Positions 1-9,760 of a stretch of 53,331 bases of DNA are shown here, piece by piece. How positions within the stretch are numbered: the stretch's first letter is position 1; the number at the start of each line of letters is the position of its first letter. This stretch comes from Tranzscheliella williamsii. Taxonomy: Eukaryota; Basidiomycota; Ustilaginomycetes; Ustilaginales; Ustilaginaceae. Under the pieces are notes generated by a model, which saw only the letters and a program-made list of their open reading frames with translations, did not search any database and was not told where the DNA came from. The stretch lies in NCBI GenBank assembly GCA_023212725.1, contig JALBYF010000094.1, forward strand, positions 1 to 53,331, given 5' to 3'. Position numbers and translations under genes: made by a program.

Positions 1-755
1 GAATAAAAGGCAGCGTTGATCGCGACCAAGTATCGTGCGAGACTAGCGCGACCCGAGATCGCGCCAAAGGCGTAACAAGAGACACCGAACAGGCCGAAAT
101 ACGGCAGCTCGAAATACGGCCGGTCGTGAGATGGTAGGCGTCAGAGCGGCCAGTTACGGCGCTCGGATTGAATTGTGAATGTTGGCTTTGTACGTGCGCT
201 TGGATTGAAAGGTGGCTCTTGACGCCGTGTCTCGCTTGGTGAGGTCAGCTGTCCGAGTGGATTACTATGTGCATCTAGCCCCGCGGGTCAAGAAGTACGA
301 GGGCCGGGCGGGAATGTCTATGCGGTCGAAGCGAGAGGTGCGGAGCCCAAGCTGGGGTAGAATCGCGAGAAGCCATTTCGTCAGAATTCGAAGCTGAAAA
401 CCGCTTTCACATCGGCAAGCCAAGGCCGGCTACGGGGTGACTTCATCGACAAGGTATCTTCTTTGCTGCCAGTTTCAAAGCTCGCGCTCGCGTTCTATCA
501 ATCCAAAAGGCCGAACCAAGAGGCTAAATCAAGAGGCTTTGGTGTGGAGAAGCGGTTCCGATTCGTAACGAGTCCCGCCATCTAGTGCCTGAGTCCTTTT
601 TCTGGCTCGACGGGTTTCGAAGCTAGTACGCTTGTGCCAATGCTAGACGCTTGGTTCCATCGTACTTAACAGCGACCGAAGCAGCGCTCCGATCGGTCGC
701 TTCACCCCGCATTTGTCCCTCTACTCCGGACGGCGCCTTTCGCAAGCATTGCAGC
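1..755. other. Gene-free left edge and acyltransferase upstream region
   Basis: No convincing coding sequence is visible. Open frames here are short and lack recognisable motifs. The last few hundred bases presumably hold the promoter and 5' leader of the acyltransferase that starts at 756. The frame of that gene stays open upstream to 651, but only from a TTG, so I place nothing coding before the ATG at 756. Confidence 0.5.
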
Positions 756-2276
756 ATGTCGCTCCAGGGCAAAGTACAGTCTTGGCTTTCCAGCCTGGCT
801 GGTCGGCCGCAGTACTCCAAGCTGGGCTTCAAGCTTCTGGATTCCGACCCGGTACTCGACACGTTTACCCGTCTGGGCTACAAGGTGGTCCAGTACGATG
901 TGCCGAAATACCCATTGGCCACCGCCGGTATCATTGCCATCCGCATGACGTCTTTTATCGTTGGCACCTCCGTGGTCGCCTACCTTCTCTACCACCATGT
1001 CGCCGTCAAGTCGCAGGTGGGCAAGGCGGCCTCGATGGTTGCTCTAATCGCTTCCTTCCTCGCCTGGCCTCTACTGACAGGACGATCGGGCGTGATGCTG
1101 CTCGACTTCTGGCGCCCGGCTCTCGGTTTTCGATCATCTCTTTTGGTCTGGGATATCTTCCAGAACCGGCCCGTGGAAGAAGTCAAGTTGTGGTCCTTTG
1201 CGCGCTTCTTTGCCCAGCTCTGGACATTTCCGAAGGAGCTCGACGAGCTCGCTGAGCGCACCATTCACGACGGTTTTGAAAGAGACGCTCGCTGGGAGAA
1301 TCTCAAGGGCATGCCGAAAGTGGCCTTGGAAGCGATCGCCATGTTTGGCGCTCTCTACTTCATCCCGCCTGCCGAGCTGACGAAAGATATGAGCCAATTC
1401 GCCTACCATTGCTACTGCGATGCTCTGGGAGTCTGCATCCTGATGGCTTTGGCTCTGTTTGGTGATGGTCTGCTAAAGCTGATCGGCATTATCATCAATG
1501 TCGAGATGGCTGATATGTTTGAAAATCCTCTGGGAACGACCAACATTCGACTGTTCTGGAGTCACTGGAATCGCGCCATCGCCACCGTGCTTCATCGCGT
1601 CGTTTTCGGAGGCAACAAGAGCAAGACGAGCCTTCGCAAAAAGCGCGCCATGGCTTCCGCCGCCGTGGCCAATCACAAGCGGTGGGCTCACCTGGATGGC
1701 CTGTCCGAGACGGATGCAGGTCACACCTCGGCAGAAGACGAAGGGCAGGGCAGCAACGGCCGACGACGGACGGGTTCGGGCCTGCGCCCCATGACGCAGG
1801 TTAATGGCGATGCTGAGCTACGAAACCGCAAGGAGCAGAAACCGAACGCGGTCAAGGAGAAGCCGAAGGGGCCCAAAGGCAGCGTCGCTCCAGGCGGCAC
1901 CAAGAAATCTTCCTCGTTCCTGCCCAAGGCTGTGGCGGCGATTGTCACGTTTGCCATGAGCGGCATCTTTCACGAGCATATCACCTACTTTACGCTGGGC
2001 GTCGCTACTGGCTCGAACTTTGTCTTTTTCGTCTTGAACGGAGTGGCCACTGTGGCAGCCACCTGGTTCAAACGGTCTTACCCCGAGCTCAACGAAAAGA
2101 TCCCTACGGTGGTCTCTGTGCTGATGCTGCACGCGTTCTTCCTCGCCATTGTTCCTCTTTTCTGCACGCCCTTTATCCAATCGGGCTTCTTTGTCCAGCT
2201 CGAGGCGCTGCGGTACGAGCTGATGCCGATCCGCGAACATCCCCGCGGCAGCTTCGTCTACCTGTTTGGACAGTAG
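756..2276 (+). CDS. MBOAT-family membrane O-acyltransferase (wax-synthase-like)
   Basis: Single-exon gene of 506 residues. Start chosen at the first ATG in frame, 756. It is a polytopic membrane protein with hydrophobic segments near residues 58-80, 92-108, 190-205, 222-248, 393-420 and beyond. Two family landmarks are visible: a block around 255-275 (FENPLGTTNIRLFWSHWNRA) resembling the FW..WH region of wax-synthase-type MBOAT proteins, and SGIFHEH at 402-408 with His406 as the likely catalytic histidine. The family transfers fatty acyl groups from acyl-CoA to an alcohol or sterol, normally in the ER. Between the two blocks lies a hydrophilic insert (about 285-390) rich in Lys, Arg, Gly and Ser, likely a cytosolic loop. 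The acceptor cannot be told from sequence. Sterol or diacylglycerol acyltransferase is the alternative. Confidence 0.75.
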   Translation: MSLQGKVQSWLSSLAGRPQYSKLGFKLLDSDPVLDTFTRLGYKVVQYDVPKYPLATAGIIAIRMTSFIVGTSVVAYLLYHHVAVKSQVGKAASMVALIASFLAWPLLTGRSGVMLLDFWRPALGFRSSLLVWDIFQNRPVEEVKLWSFARFFAQLWTFPKELDELAERTIHDGFERDARWENLKGMPKVALEAIAMFGALYFIPPAELTKDMSQFAYHCYCDALGVCILMALALFGDGLLKLIGIIINVEMADMFENPLGTTNIRLFWSHWNRAIATVLHRVVFGGNKSKTSLRKKRAMASAAVANHKRWAHLDGLSETDAGHTSAEDEGQGSNGRRRTGSGLRPMTQVNGDAELRNRKEQKPNAVKEKPKGPKGSVAPGGTKKSSSFLPKAVAAIVTFAMSGIFHEHITYFTLGVATGSNFVFFVLNGVATVAATWFKRSYPELNEKIPTVVSVLMLHAFFLAIVPLFCTPFIQSGFFVQLEALRYELMPIREHPRGSFVYLFGQ

Positions 2277-3118
2277 TCGATCCGATCACCCATCCGCCCG
2301 CGCTCATCCGCATCTTGTTCTTTCGCCTCTTTTCCGCTCTGCTCTTGATCCTCTTTCTTTCCAAAGACCACTGCGAGACCCCGTGCCATCAGGCCGACCT
2401 CGCGATTCGCCAGTTTCCAAGGCATCTGGCAGAATGTTTGCTACCTCTTTCAAAGTGTCCGCCGATACTCGGTCCGACGCCTTGCAAGATGCACCACCCT
2501 GTGTATTTATATGCGTTGCCAAAAACCGTGCTGTAGTGCGCTGATCCTGTGGCGAAGATAGGCAAGCCATGCTCATTAGCTGTGGGACACCTCTTCTGGT
2601 GCAGAGGTTACCGCTGTCGCTTCTATTATGGGCCAAGTATGGGACCCCGCAACTCTCACTCACGGCGCGCAGCAAAAACCGAGCCGCACTTTCCTGTTTT
2701 TTTGGGCTCTTTCCCTCTCCCTTTCCCATTTGGAAGCGTTGTGCGGGGAATCGATTACAACCGCCCGTATTGGAGTAGTGCAGGTTCATGCATGTCGGCT
2801 GACGATCTCTTTCCCTTTGAAAGGCATAATTACGGCCTCGCGTTGGTTTCTCTATCCACACAGCAAAGGCGCGTATTCAATCCTAATCCACGGCGGGAAT
2901 TGTTGCGAAATAAGAAGGCGAGGTGCAGATAATCATATATTGTAGCGCTGAAAGTCGAGCGTGGATGCCAATGCCGGCTTTGGTGTGGATTCGCTCTGTG
3001 GCTCTCCATCCACTTTTGTACACCACCTTGGCTTCGTACACCTCTATCTCTTTGCCACGGCGAGCAGCGCAGCGCAGATTGGACGAGTAGTAGCGCATCT
3101 TGGGCGCTTTTCTTCGAC
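2277..3118. other. Intergenic region, no gene seen
   Basis: About 840 bases between the acyltransferase stop and the secreted-protein start. Only short frames without motifs are present. It should contain the 3' end of the acyltransferase and the promoter of the downstream gene. A CT-rich stretch lies around 2690-2730. Confidence 0.5.
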
Positions 3119-3694
3119 ATGGTTACACGACGGCAGGGGTGGCTTGACGGTGGATGTGCTTGGCTGGTGGTGGTAGTGGTGTTGGTGGCTGGGGCCGTGT
3201 GCGGTGGCGCGGTGGAGCGGCGGGATGGCTCGACGATCACCGCGGGCACGACGCAGTTCAATCCGGCGCTCACCAACCAGGGCGGCACCACCAACCTGGC
3301 CGGCACGTTCAACGTCGTGCCGCTGCCCACCTCGACCTCCTACGTCTTCCAGTCGGCGCAGCAGACCACCACCTTCCAAGTCAACGGCGCGGCCCCTGTC
3401 GCCACGGCGCCCGCATCCGCCGCCAACTCCAACCCCACCTCCAACACCACCTCCAACGCTGACACCAGCGCCGACACCAGCGATAATGGAGGCACGCTCG
3501 TCGTGACTACCACCGCGCCCGCCATCTCCGCCGCCTCGGACTCCCCCACCAGCTCCGCGCCCCCCCTCGCCCTCGCCACCGCCCTCGCCAACTCCAACGC
3601 CGCCCCCCGCTCCACACCCCTCCCCCCCACCTTCCTCGCCCTCCTCGCTGCCACCCTCCCCGCCGCCGTCTACGCCCTAGCTAGGCTCGCCTAA
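3119..3694 (+). CDS. Small secreted, probably GPI-anchored Ser/Thr/Ala-rich protein
   Basis: Single exon, 191 residues, ATG at 3119. The N-terminus has basic residues followed by a valine-rich hydrophobic core (about 14-30), a typical secretion signal. The middle is rich in Thr, Ser, Asn, Ala and Pro, as in O-mannosylated cell-wall proteins, with a conserved-looking part around 37-85 (ITAGTTQFNP to TTTFQVNG). The C-terminus ends in a hydrophobic tail (about 170-191) after a small-residue region, the layout of a GPI attachment signal. I recognise no enzymatic domain. A role at the plasma membrane or wall is inferred from architecture only. The 3' half has very C-rich codon use, which opens long frames on other strands; these are treated as shadows. 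Confidence 0.65.
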   Translation: MVTRRQGWLDGGCAWLVVVVVLVAGAVCGGAVERRDGSTITAGTTQFNPALTNQGGTTNLAGTFNVVPLPTSTSYVFQSAQQTTTFQVNGAAPVATAPASAANSNPTSNTTSNADTSADTSDNGGTLVVTTTAPAISAASDSPTSSAPPLALATALANSNAAPRSTPLPPTFLALLAATLPAAVYALARLA

Positions 3695-3914
3695 CCCACC
3701 ACCCCAGATACCCCCACCTAACCCGCTCCCTTTCGCATTCCCGCGTCGCCTACCCTTCGCTTTGTTATTGCACTCTTCTGGACACCCTTTGCCTGCCGCC
3801 GCCGGCGCTTGCTCTCTCGTGGTCACCCGCGTGCATGTGCTCGTGCAACGGCCTTCTATTCTATGTGCGGCCAATCTAGGGATGTGCGGGTGATGTGTAT
3901 ATGTGCGGACGCGG

Positions 3915-5420
3915 TCAGCCGAGTTCTTTGTCGCTGTCGGGCGGGCTGGGGAGCGATTGGGTGGGGTCGTGGAGGTAGGAGGGCGCAGGGTGTGGTGCGG
4001 GGGGGACGTCGTTCCAGCCGGCGGTGATGAGCGGGGGGATGTAGGCGGGAGCGGAGAAGGGAGGGCGGGCGTGGAGGCCCGGCGGGGGGGGAGCGGTGGC
4101 GGTGGCGAGCGGAAGAAGCGGGCGGTGGGCGGCGGGATGCTGGGACCGCGAGATCTTGTTCTCGGCCTTGGTCACGTCGGCCTTGGTCTTGCTACGGTTG
4201 TACAGATAGAGGCCGTAGAAGGTCATGCCGATGCCCGCCCACTGCAGCAGACTGACGCTCTGGCGGAACCAGAGAATGGCAAGCACAATCACAAACACGC
4301 GCTTCAGCAGCGACGCAATCGAGTAGGTCACCGGCGAGACCATGGCAAGCACGTTGAACGCCAGTATGTTCTGCGCAAAGTGGACCAGCCCGTTGCAGAG
4401 CAGCAGCCACACCACCAGCCCGCCCCGCTCGTGCGGATAGGCGGCCGTCGCGGCCCACGACGGATCGCGCAACAGCGTGCCACCATCATAGTAGAGCGCC
4501 ATGGGCACCATCAGCACCAGCGAACACGCCGAGGTGTAAAAGAGAATGTTGATCTTGTCCATCCTCTCCGAATCCGTGCCCGGCAGGCCAGCCTCCTTCT
4601 CGCCTTTGCGGAGTAGCTTCTTGGAGTAGATGTTCTGCGCGACAAAGATCGCGGTGGAGGCGAGCGCGGCACTGAAGCCAATCACATCGTCGGCGTTGAA
4701 GGCAAAGCCGGTGCACGCCATCATGACACCGGCAGTGAGAGGAAGCAGCGAGGCATAGGTCTGGGAAGAGTAGGAGACCTTGAAAAACAGGCTGTAGCTG
4801 GCAACGGTAAAGAGCGGCGAAAGCGCCTTGATGGTATGTACCGTTGCTACGGGCACGCGGCTGATGGCAAGCGACGAGAGCGCCTGGCCGGCGACATTGA
4901 AGACGGCCAGCTGGCCGACTTGAGCAACGCGGCTGAAAGAAGGCTTGACGAGCCGCGCCATGGCACGCTTGCCCAGAAGACGGCGAGACGCGCAGACAGC
5001 ACAGCACAGATTGACGAAAGCGAAATGGATCAGCGTCAGGGTGACCGGGTATGGGAACGCCGGAGGGATCACCCCTGGAAGCCCGACATCGGGGTTCTTG
5101 CGTTGGGAAAGCAGCGCCTTGGAGGTGTTGGACGATAGTGAAGAAGAGGTGTACCAGGCCAGGCATCCTAACACAAACACCACCGTAGACCGCGACGGAG
5201 CGAGATGCAAGTAACCATCACGGGCGTCGGTGGAGGAGGATGCGGCGGAGGCTGGCCTGCTGAACAGGAGAGGCCGATCGAGGCTCTTGCTGCGCTTTCC
5301 GCCACCTGGACGGTGTAGGGTGGTAGGGAGCACCGGGCCGGACGAGGAGCCAGAGCGCCAGCCGAACGACGAGATGGCCTCTCTAGCCCGCGCCTTCAGA
5401 CGAGCCAGGGTCAGATTCAT
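3915..5420 (-). CDS. Triose-phosphate/sugar-phosphate translocator, Sly41-like
   Basis: Minus-strand single exon, 501 residues from the ATG at 5420. The frame stays open 35 codons further but only to a TTG. The protein belongs to the TPT/nucleotide-sugar transporter (DMT) superfamily. After a polar N-terminus of about 80 residues there are roughly ten membrane segments, beginning with VVFVLGCLAWYTSSSLSSN, followed by the family's FPYPVTLTLIHF segment and SRVPVATVHTIKALSPLFTV. The C-terminal segments carry NGLVHFAQNILAF and MVSPVTYSIASLLKRVFVIV, the Lys-Arg hallmark of phosphate translocators. The yeast relative Sly41 is an ER/Golgi protein; substrates are typically phosphorylated C3-C6 compounds exchanged for phosphate. 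The Pro-rich last 70 residues look disordered. It is divergent from the E2 gene, sharing about 630 bases. Confidence 0.85.
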   Translation of the reverse strand: MNLTLARLKARAREAISSFGWRSGSSSGPVLPTTLHRPGGGKRSKSLDRPLLFSRPASAASSSTDARDGYLHLAPSRSTVVFVLGCLAWYTSSSLSSNTSKALLSQRKNPDVGLPGVIPPAFPYPVTLTLIHFAFVNLCCAVCASRRLLGKRAMARLVKPSFSRVAQVGQLAVFNVAGQALSSLAISRVPVATVHTIKALSPLFTVASYSLFFKVSYSSQTYASLLPLTAGVMMACTGFAFNADDVIGFSAALASTAIFVAQNIYSKKLLRKGEKEAGLPGTDSERMDKINILFYTSACSLVLMVPMALYYDGGTLLRDPSWAATAAYPHERGGLVVWLLLCNGLVHFAQNILAFNVLAMVSPVTYSIASLLKRVFVIVLAILWFRQSVSLLQWAGIGMTFYGLYLYNRSKTKADVTKAENKISRSQHPAAHRPLLPLATATAPPPPGLHARPPFSAPAYIPPLITAGWNDVPPAPHPAPSYLHDPTQSLPSPPDSDKELG

Positions 5421-5983
5421 GGCGGCGTCAGCGCACCACCAATGCGGCGACCCGGCAAGACCACGCGACACCCAGCTGCACCGGACCAGAATGCGCGCAA
5501 AAGGAGACGGCCTACGACGAGACAATATAACTAGGAGGTTAGGATGAAGAAGGGAAGGGAGTTACGACATGCTCTTGCAGAAAGCGAAGGTTGGGAAAAA
5601 CGTGGTCGGCCATCTTGCGTGTGAGTCTTGGCTAGGAAGTACGGCTCGGGCCTCGTTCGAAAGTCGCCGAGCGAGTTGGAAAGCAGCCTTGCACCGACCC
5701 CTCGGCGCTTGTCTCGGCACAGATCCAGAGATGCGGTGGTGTTCGGCGCCCGTTGCTGGCTGTGCTTGTGTTTGCCGTGTGTTGTCTTTGAGGCGAGGCG
5801 CTGTCCGCCAGTGGGAGAGAGTGGCCGTGCCCGTGGGCGCGAGTGATATGAATCAAGCCATCGCCACGTAGGCGTCCCACTCTGGCCGCGATTTCTAGCC
5901 GCCGGCAGTTGGGCAGGCATCCTCATGACTGCCATCAGCTGAGCATCCACAGCTCTACATCTACGCATTCACAGCTCTATATC

Positions 5984-6036
5984 TTCTGCGCCTCGTTTCC
6001 ATTCTGCGCCTCGTTTCCATCCTGCGCCTCGTTAGC
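5984..6036 (+). repeat. Three tandem 17-bp repeats in the E2 gene leader
   Basis: The unit TCTGCGCCTCGTTTCCA occurs twice exactly and a third time with small changes, directly before the ATG at 6054. It probably lies in the 5' untranslated leader. It may be simple slippage expansion or a repeated C/T-rich regulatory element. Confidence 0.7.
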
Positions 6037-6053
6037 GTTCAGCACGAGCAGCC

Positions 6054-6938
6054 ATGGCTACCACCACCTCCCACAACAAAAAATCGTCAGCGGTCAAGCG
6101 AATCCTTTCCGAGGCACGGGAGCTGTGCGCAGACCAGTCGGATCTGTACTCGGCAGCTCCCTTGGAAGACAACATCTTTGAGTGGCACTTTACACTGCGT
6201 GGTCCAGCATCCACCGAGTTTGCGCAGGGGCTCTACCATGGGCGTATACTTTTGCCGGCAGAGTATCCCATGCGTCCTCCCAGTCTGATGCTGCTGACGC
6301 CCAACGGGCGCTGGGAGCTCAACAAGAAGATCTGCCTGACGTTTACCGGCTACCATGAAGAGATGTGGCAGCCGGCGTGGGGCATCCGCACCGCCTTGCT
6401 GGGCGTCCATACCTTCATGACGGCGCGTGCCGAGGCCGCCGTCGGTATCGGCGCGCTCGACTACCCCGTCGCCGCGCGCCAACAGCTCGCCACCGAGTCC
6501 CGCACCTGGACCTGCCCCGTCTGCGCCCAAACCAACCTCCAGCTCCTCCCCGACCCTGACCCAGACCACCACTCCAAGCCCGAGTCGTTACCTGAAGGCC
6601 TCTCCGTCCATCTCGCCACATCTACCTCAACACCACCATTGCCGTCTTCCTCGCCCCCTTCTTCACCGCCATTGCCGCCTTCCCCGCCGCCAGGTCACTC
6701 CTCCGAAGAGGCCACGGCGGTCTCAGGTGGTGCTGCGGCGGTTAGCCACGGAGCGTCCGCTTCTCGCGATTCGAGACCAACCGCGCCACCTACCCCTCCA
6801 TCCGACCGCGTCCCTGCGCCAGCACCAGTGCGCGCGTCGCACCCGCTCGACACACAGCAGAAGCTCCACATGATCGACCGTTGCATGGCATTGCTCGCAA
6901 CCCTGGTCGCCCTGCTCATCGTCAAACGCCTCTTGTAG
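6054..6938 (+). CDS. UBC6: Tail-anchored ubiquitin-conjugating enzyme E2 (Ubc6/UBE2J type)
   Basis: Single exon, 294 residues, ATG at 6054 in a good context. The UBC fold spans about 10-160. It has YHGRILLPAEYPMRPPSL (61-78) and the active-site cysteine Cys94 in NKKICLTFTGYHEEMW, the Ubc6/UBE2J variant that lacks the usual HPN. A Pro/Ser-rich linker follows (about 180-270). A C-terminal hydrophobic segment, MALLATLVALLIV, ends in KRLL, fitting a tail anchor in the ER membrane. Members supply ubiquitin for ER-associated degradation with Doa10-type ligases. The residues after the UBC core include CPVCAQTN, a CxxC pair. It converges on the Rai1/DXO gene and faces away from the translocator gene. 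Confidence 0.92.
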   Translation: MATTTSHNKKSSAVKRILSEARELCADQSDLYSAAPLEDNIFEWHFTLRGPASTEFAQGLYHGRILLPAEYPMRPPSLMLLTPNGRWELNKKICLTFTGYHEEMWQPAWGIRTALLGVHTFMTARAEAAVGIGALDYPVAARQQLATESRTWTCPVCAQTNLQLLPDPDPDHHSKPESLPEGLSVHLATSTSTPPLPSSSPPSSPPLPPSPPPGHSSEEATAVSGGAAAVSHGASASRDSRPTAPPTPPSDRVPAPAPVRASHPLDTQQKLHMIDRCMALLATLVALLIVKRLL

Positions 6939-7054
6939 TATCCTTCCTTCCCTTCCGTCCTCAACAAGACATGCATGTAGATCAGCCGTAACATTGCTTA
7001 CTTCGCATTGCTGCGTGACGAGCGTGCCGGGGCGTAGCTCGGGCTGGGGTGGTG

Positions 7055-8545
7055 TCAGCGAGCAGCTGATGAGTGGGAGCGCGCCAGTAGAAACTCGTAG
7101 TAGTGGCGGGGCAGGAAGCCGACGCGCTCGCCCGATGTTCCGGCGTCCTTGACCTCGGCCTCGACCTCGTCCGGCGCCAGTGCGCGGATAGTGACTTGAT
7201 CAAAGGGATGCAGGAACGACACTCGGTAGACCGGATAGGATTCGACAGCTTTGTCGGCGGGTGGCAACGCAGCGTTCTGCTGTGAAGCGTCGGTGCGGGC
7301 AGCAGCGGCGCGGCGGATAAAGGACAGGATCTGGTCGCCAAAACCGAGGCTGTCCTTGGGCTCCCACACCGACACGACGCGGGTCCGGGGCTGGCCGTGC
7401 TCGTCGTACTGCCCGGGCATCGGCTGCCCTGCGCGTACCATCCGGGGCAGTCGGAGCGTGTCGAACTGCTGATGCGTGATCAGCAGGCCATGGTGATCGC
7501 GGAAGCCGACGACAATCTTACCAATGCCCAGCAGGTAGCTCTGCAGGAAGAACTTGAGCAGCTTCTTCTCAAACTTGAGCTGCTCCTCTGCCGCCCTACG
7601 AGGATCGCGCTGCGCAGGCGTGATGCGCATCGATGTCTTGAGCTCCACCAGCTTCTCGCGTCCAGTCGCCGGATCCGGCTCGACCGCATCCACCTCGCCG
7701 CCAAGGATGAGCCGGTGATCGCCAAGCTTGGTCTTGACCACCTGGCACCACTGGACATTGGTGTTGACGTCGCCGGACCAGCCCTGAGGATGCCTCGCCC
7801 CGCCGCCGTTCGACTGGAAAGGCTGGCGGATCTCAGCCGCCGTGTCGACGGTGCAATAGCTTTCGAACGAGTATCCGTAGTAGCCAAAGCGTTTCATATG
7901 TGGGTCTTGCTCCCTCTCTGCTTTGCTCGATCTTGCCGACTTCGAGGTGTGTTCTTCTAGATAGAGCGTCCCGTCGACCAGCATGGCGTTCAGCTCGAAG
8001 GGGTCGCTGATCCGCGCCTGTGGGTCCTGATCGAAAGCGGCGCAAAGCTTGGTCATGATGCCGCGCCAGGTGACCAGGTCTGCCTTTCGACGTTCCTTGT
8101 CCACCTCGGCTTTCTCTGCCTCGGAGCTGGCTGATTCGGTGCGATGCTTGAGCGCTGCGACAAGTGCATCGAGGTGCTCTGGAACCGTTTCGTCGCGCTG
8201 CCGAAAGCGCTGCATGCCGTAGTTGAGATCGGCGCCGAAGCGTGGAGCAGAACGAGGCTGCGCGGGATGCGGGTTCGTGTACGGCGGTGGACCGCGGTAG
8301 TACCGCTTGCAGCGGTTGTCGTGGTGCAGCTGGCGGTCGGCGTCGAAGCTGAAAGAACATAACGTTACAGGTTGTTGGAACGCAGGTGCTTCCGCAAAAG
8401 GAGAGGGCTTGCCCGCCTGCGACGGATGCCGAAGCGCCGCCAAGATCTCCTGAGCATTCGGCGGTGCTGCACTGGACGGCGACCGCAGCGGCCGCTTCAA
8501 CGGCGGTCCAATGTCGCTGTGGGCGGCGGCATGCGTCTCGGGCAT
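7055..8545 (-). CDS. RAI1: Decapping/pyrophosphohydrolase nuclease of the Rai1/DXO family
   Basis: Minus-strand single exon, 496 residues, ATG at 8545. The diagnostic family motifs are present in order: GYYGYSFESY (221-230, Glu228), LGGEVDAVE (281-289, Glu284 and Asp286) and VELKTS (300-305, Glu301 and Lys303). These are the acidic residues and lysine that bind the catalytic metal ions. A Rai1-like early block LVTWRGIMTKLCAAFD (157-172) is also present. Family members remove incomplete or unmethylated caps, release triphosphate or NAD caps, and in yeast partner with the 5'-3' exonuclease Rat1 in the nucleus. The N-terminal 50 residues are low in conservation. A possible insertion at about 240-262 is Gly/Asn-rich. 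All catalytic residues appear intact, so an active enzyme is expected. Confidence 0.93.
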   Translation of the reverse strand: MPETHAAAHSDIGPPLKRPLRSPSSAAPPNAQEILAALRHPSQAGKPSPFAEAPAFQQPVTLCSFSFDADRQLHHDNRCKRYYRGPPPYTNPHPAQPRSAPRFGADLNYGMQRFRQRDETVPEHLDALVAALKHRTESASSEAEKAEVDKERRKADLVTWRGIMTKLCAAFDQDPQARISDPFELNAMLVDGTLYLEEHTSKSARSSKAEREQDPHMKRFGYYGYSFESYCTVDTAAEIRQPFQSNGGGARHPQGWSGDVNTNVQWCQVVKTKLGDHRLILGGEVDAVEPDPATGREKLVELKTSMRITPAQRDPRRAAEEQLKFEKKLLKFFLQSYLLGIGKIVVGFRDHHGLLITHQQFDTLRLPRMVRAGQPMPGQYDEHGQPRTRVVSVWEPKDSLGFGDQILSFIRRAAAARTDASQQNAALPPADKAVESYPVYRVSFLHPFDQVTIRALAPDEVEAEVKDAGTSGERVGFLPRHYYEFLLARSHSSAAR

Positions 8546-8810
8546 GTTGCGGCCGACGTCGCTGCGGAAGCAGCGTAGAAGTCAAGCGGTTCGAATCGCG
8601 TCGCTCCTGTTCAGACCCATCCCATGCAGACAAGCCAGGCGCAACAGATAATAGAGAGCTCGACAGAAGAGAGACAGTGATATACGCAGACAGGCGGTCG
8701 AGCTGACAACACTCGGGCGATGGGTAGGAGCTGAGGTGATCGCCTAGTTCACTTGAACGACGGAAATACGCGCTTTCTCGCTCTTCTCACTGCAACGATC
8801 CTATATATTG

Positions 8811-8838
8811 TGATGGTGATGGTGATGGTGATGGTGAT
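8811..8838 (+). repeat. GATGGT microsatellite
   Basis: About four and a half copies of a 6-bp GATGGT unit in the gap between the decapping enzyme start and the GNA1 stop. No coding frame crosses it. Simple repeat. Confidence 0.85.
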
Positions 8839-9008
8839 TGTCGTCGACGTTTCTATCGGCATCGTGCGTATAGCTACAGGTGGAACGTCTTTGGCTGTGA
8901 TGAGCGGGGGGGACCACTGATGATCACGGCCGGTAGGGAGCTAGACTAGCACAGGAGTCGTGAGTGTGAGGTGAGTGAGTGTGTGTAAGGATTGCCCTGT
9001 TAGATCGA

Positions 9009-9731
9009 TCAACCTATCCTCTTCGCCATCTGTAGGCCGCTGTAGCTGAACCCGCATTTCTCATAAAACGCTGAGGTAGAGAGGTAGACGAGGGGAAAGG
9101 CGATGAGGTAGATGCGGGGAAAGGCGGGTCCACTACGGGTCAGCTCACGCTCACCATGCCTTGGCCAGGCTGGCACCGATACAGTGCAAGAAGACCTACC
9201 CTTTTTCTTTTCATTGCAGTTGAGGATGATGTTGCTGACCCCCTTGGACTCGGCGATCCTCATCAGCGTCTGGACGATGATTTTGCCCAGTCCTTGACCA
9301 TGCATCTTGGAGTCGACCACAATGTCTTCGACATGGCCTACCCTTGTCAGTCCGCGGAAGAACTTGAGCTCGACCACGACGGTTCCCATGGCCACGATGC
9401 GTTCCGTCTGCTTGCTGACAATGACGATCGGAAAGTACATGCCCTGCGCTGCTGTCATGGCCTTGAATCGCTCCTTCCAAGCACTCTCCCCCATGTCTGG
9501 CGTCTCCACCAGGCAGCTTAGAACCTCAACAAACCCCTTGCCGTAGTCGCAACTAGACATGGGACGCAGCTAAGCAGTTCGCATTCTTCACTGTCAGCTC
9601 GCTGTCCAAGCGCCCGGACCGCACCACCTGCTACTCACCTCAAATTCGTCGCTCAACCACGAACGACACTCTTCCGGTATGTCATCCTTGTCGAAAGCCA
9701 TCTCGGAAGCTGTCTCCTGTACGCTAGGCAT
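9009..9731 (-). CDS. GNA1: Glucosamine-6-phosphate N-acetyltransferase, three exons
   Basis: Spliced model on the minus strand: exons 9639-9731, 9200-9569 and 9009-9070, giving 174 residues, the usual size. Introns are GTGAGT...TTAG and GTAGGT...TCAG, and both keep frame. Exon 1 encodes a start not visible in the middle exon (MPSVQETASEMAFDKDDIPE), leading into LRPMSSCDYGKGFVEVLSCL, a Gna1 hallmark. The GNAT acetyl-CoA loop is seen as VDSKMHGQGLGKIIVQTL. The end, KKKAFYEKCGFSYSGLQMAK, is restored only by removing intron 2. The enzyme makes N-acetylglucosamine-6-phosphate from glucosamine-6-phosphate and acetyl-CoA, the second step to UDP-GlcNAc for chitin, N-glycans and GPI anchors. It acts in the cytosol. 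Confidence 0.95.
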
Positions 9732-9760
9732 CTTGCAAGCACCACCGTGGTTTCAGCACC

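Noticed and set aside
3154..3654. Several long frames over the secreted Ser/Thr/Ala-rich protein on both strands
   Set aside because: Caused by the C-rich repetitive codons of the real gene; none has a domain or a sensible start.
3903..4616. Long plus-strand frame opposite the translocator gene
   Set aside because: It is an antisense shadow of the GC-rich translocator coding sequence, with composition bias (Gly/Arg/His) and no motif.
8583..8600. GGTTCGAAT motif resembling a tRNA B box
   Set aside because: The box is imperfect and no A box, acceptor stem or cloverleaf can be folded around it.
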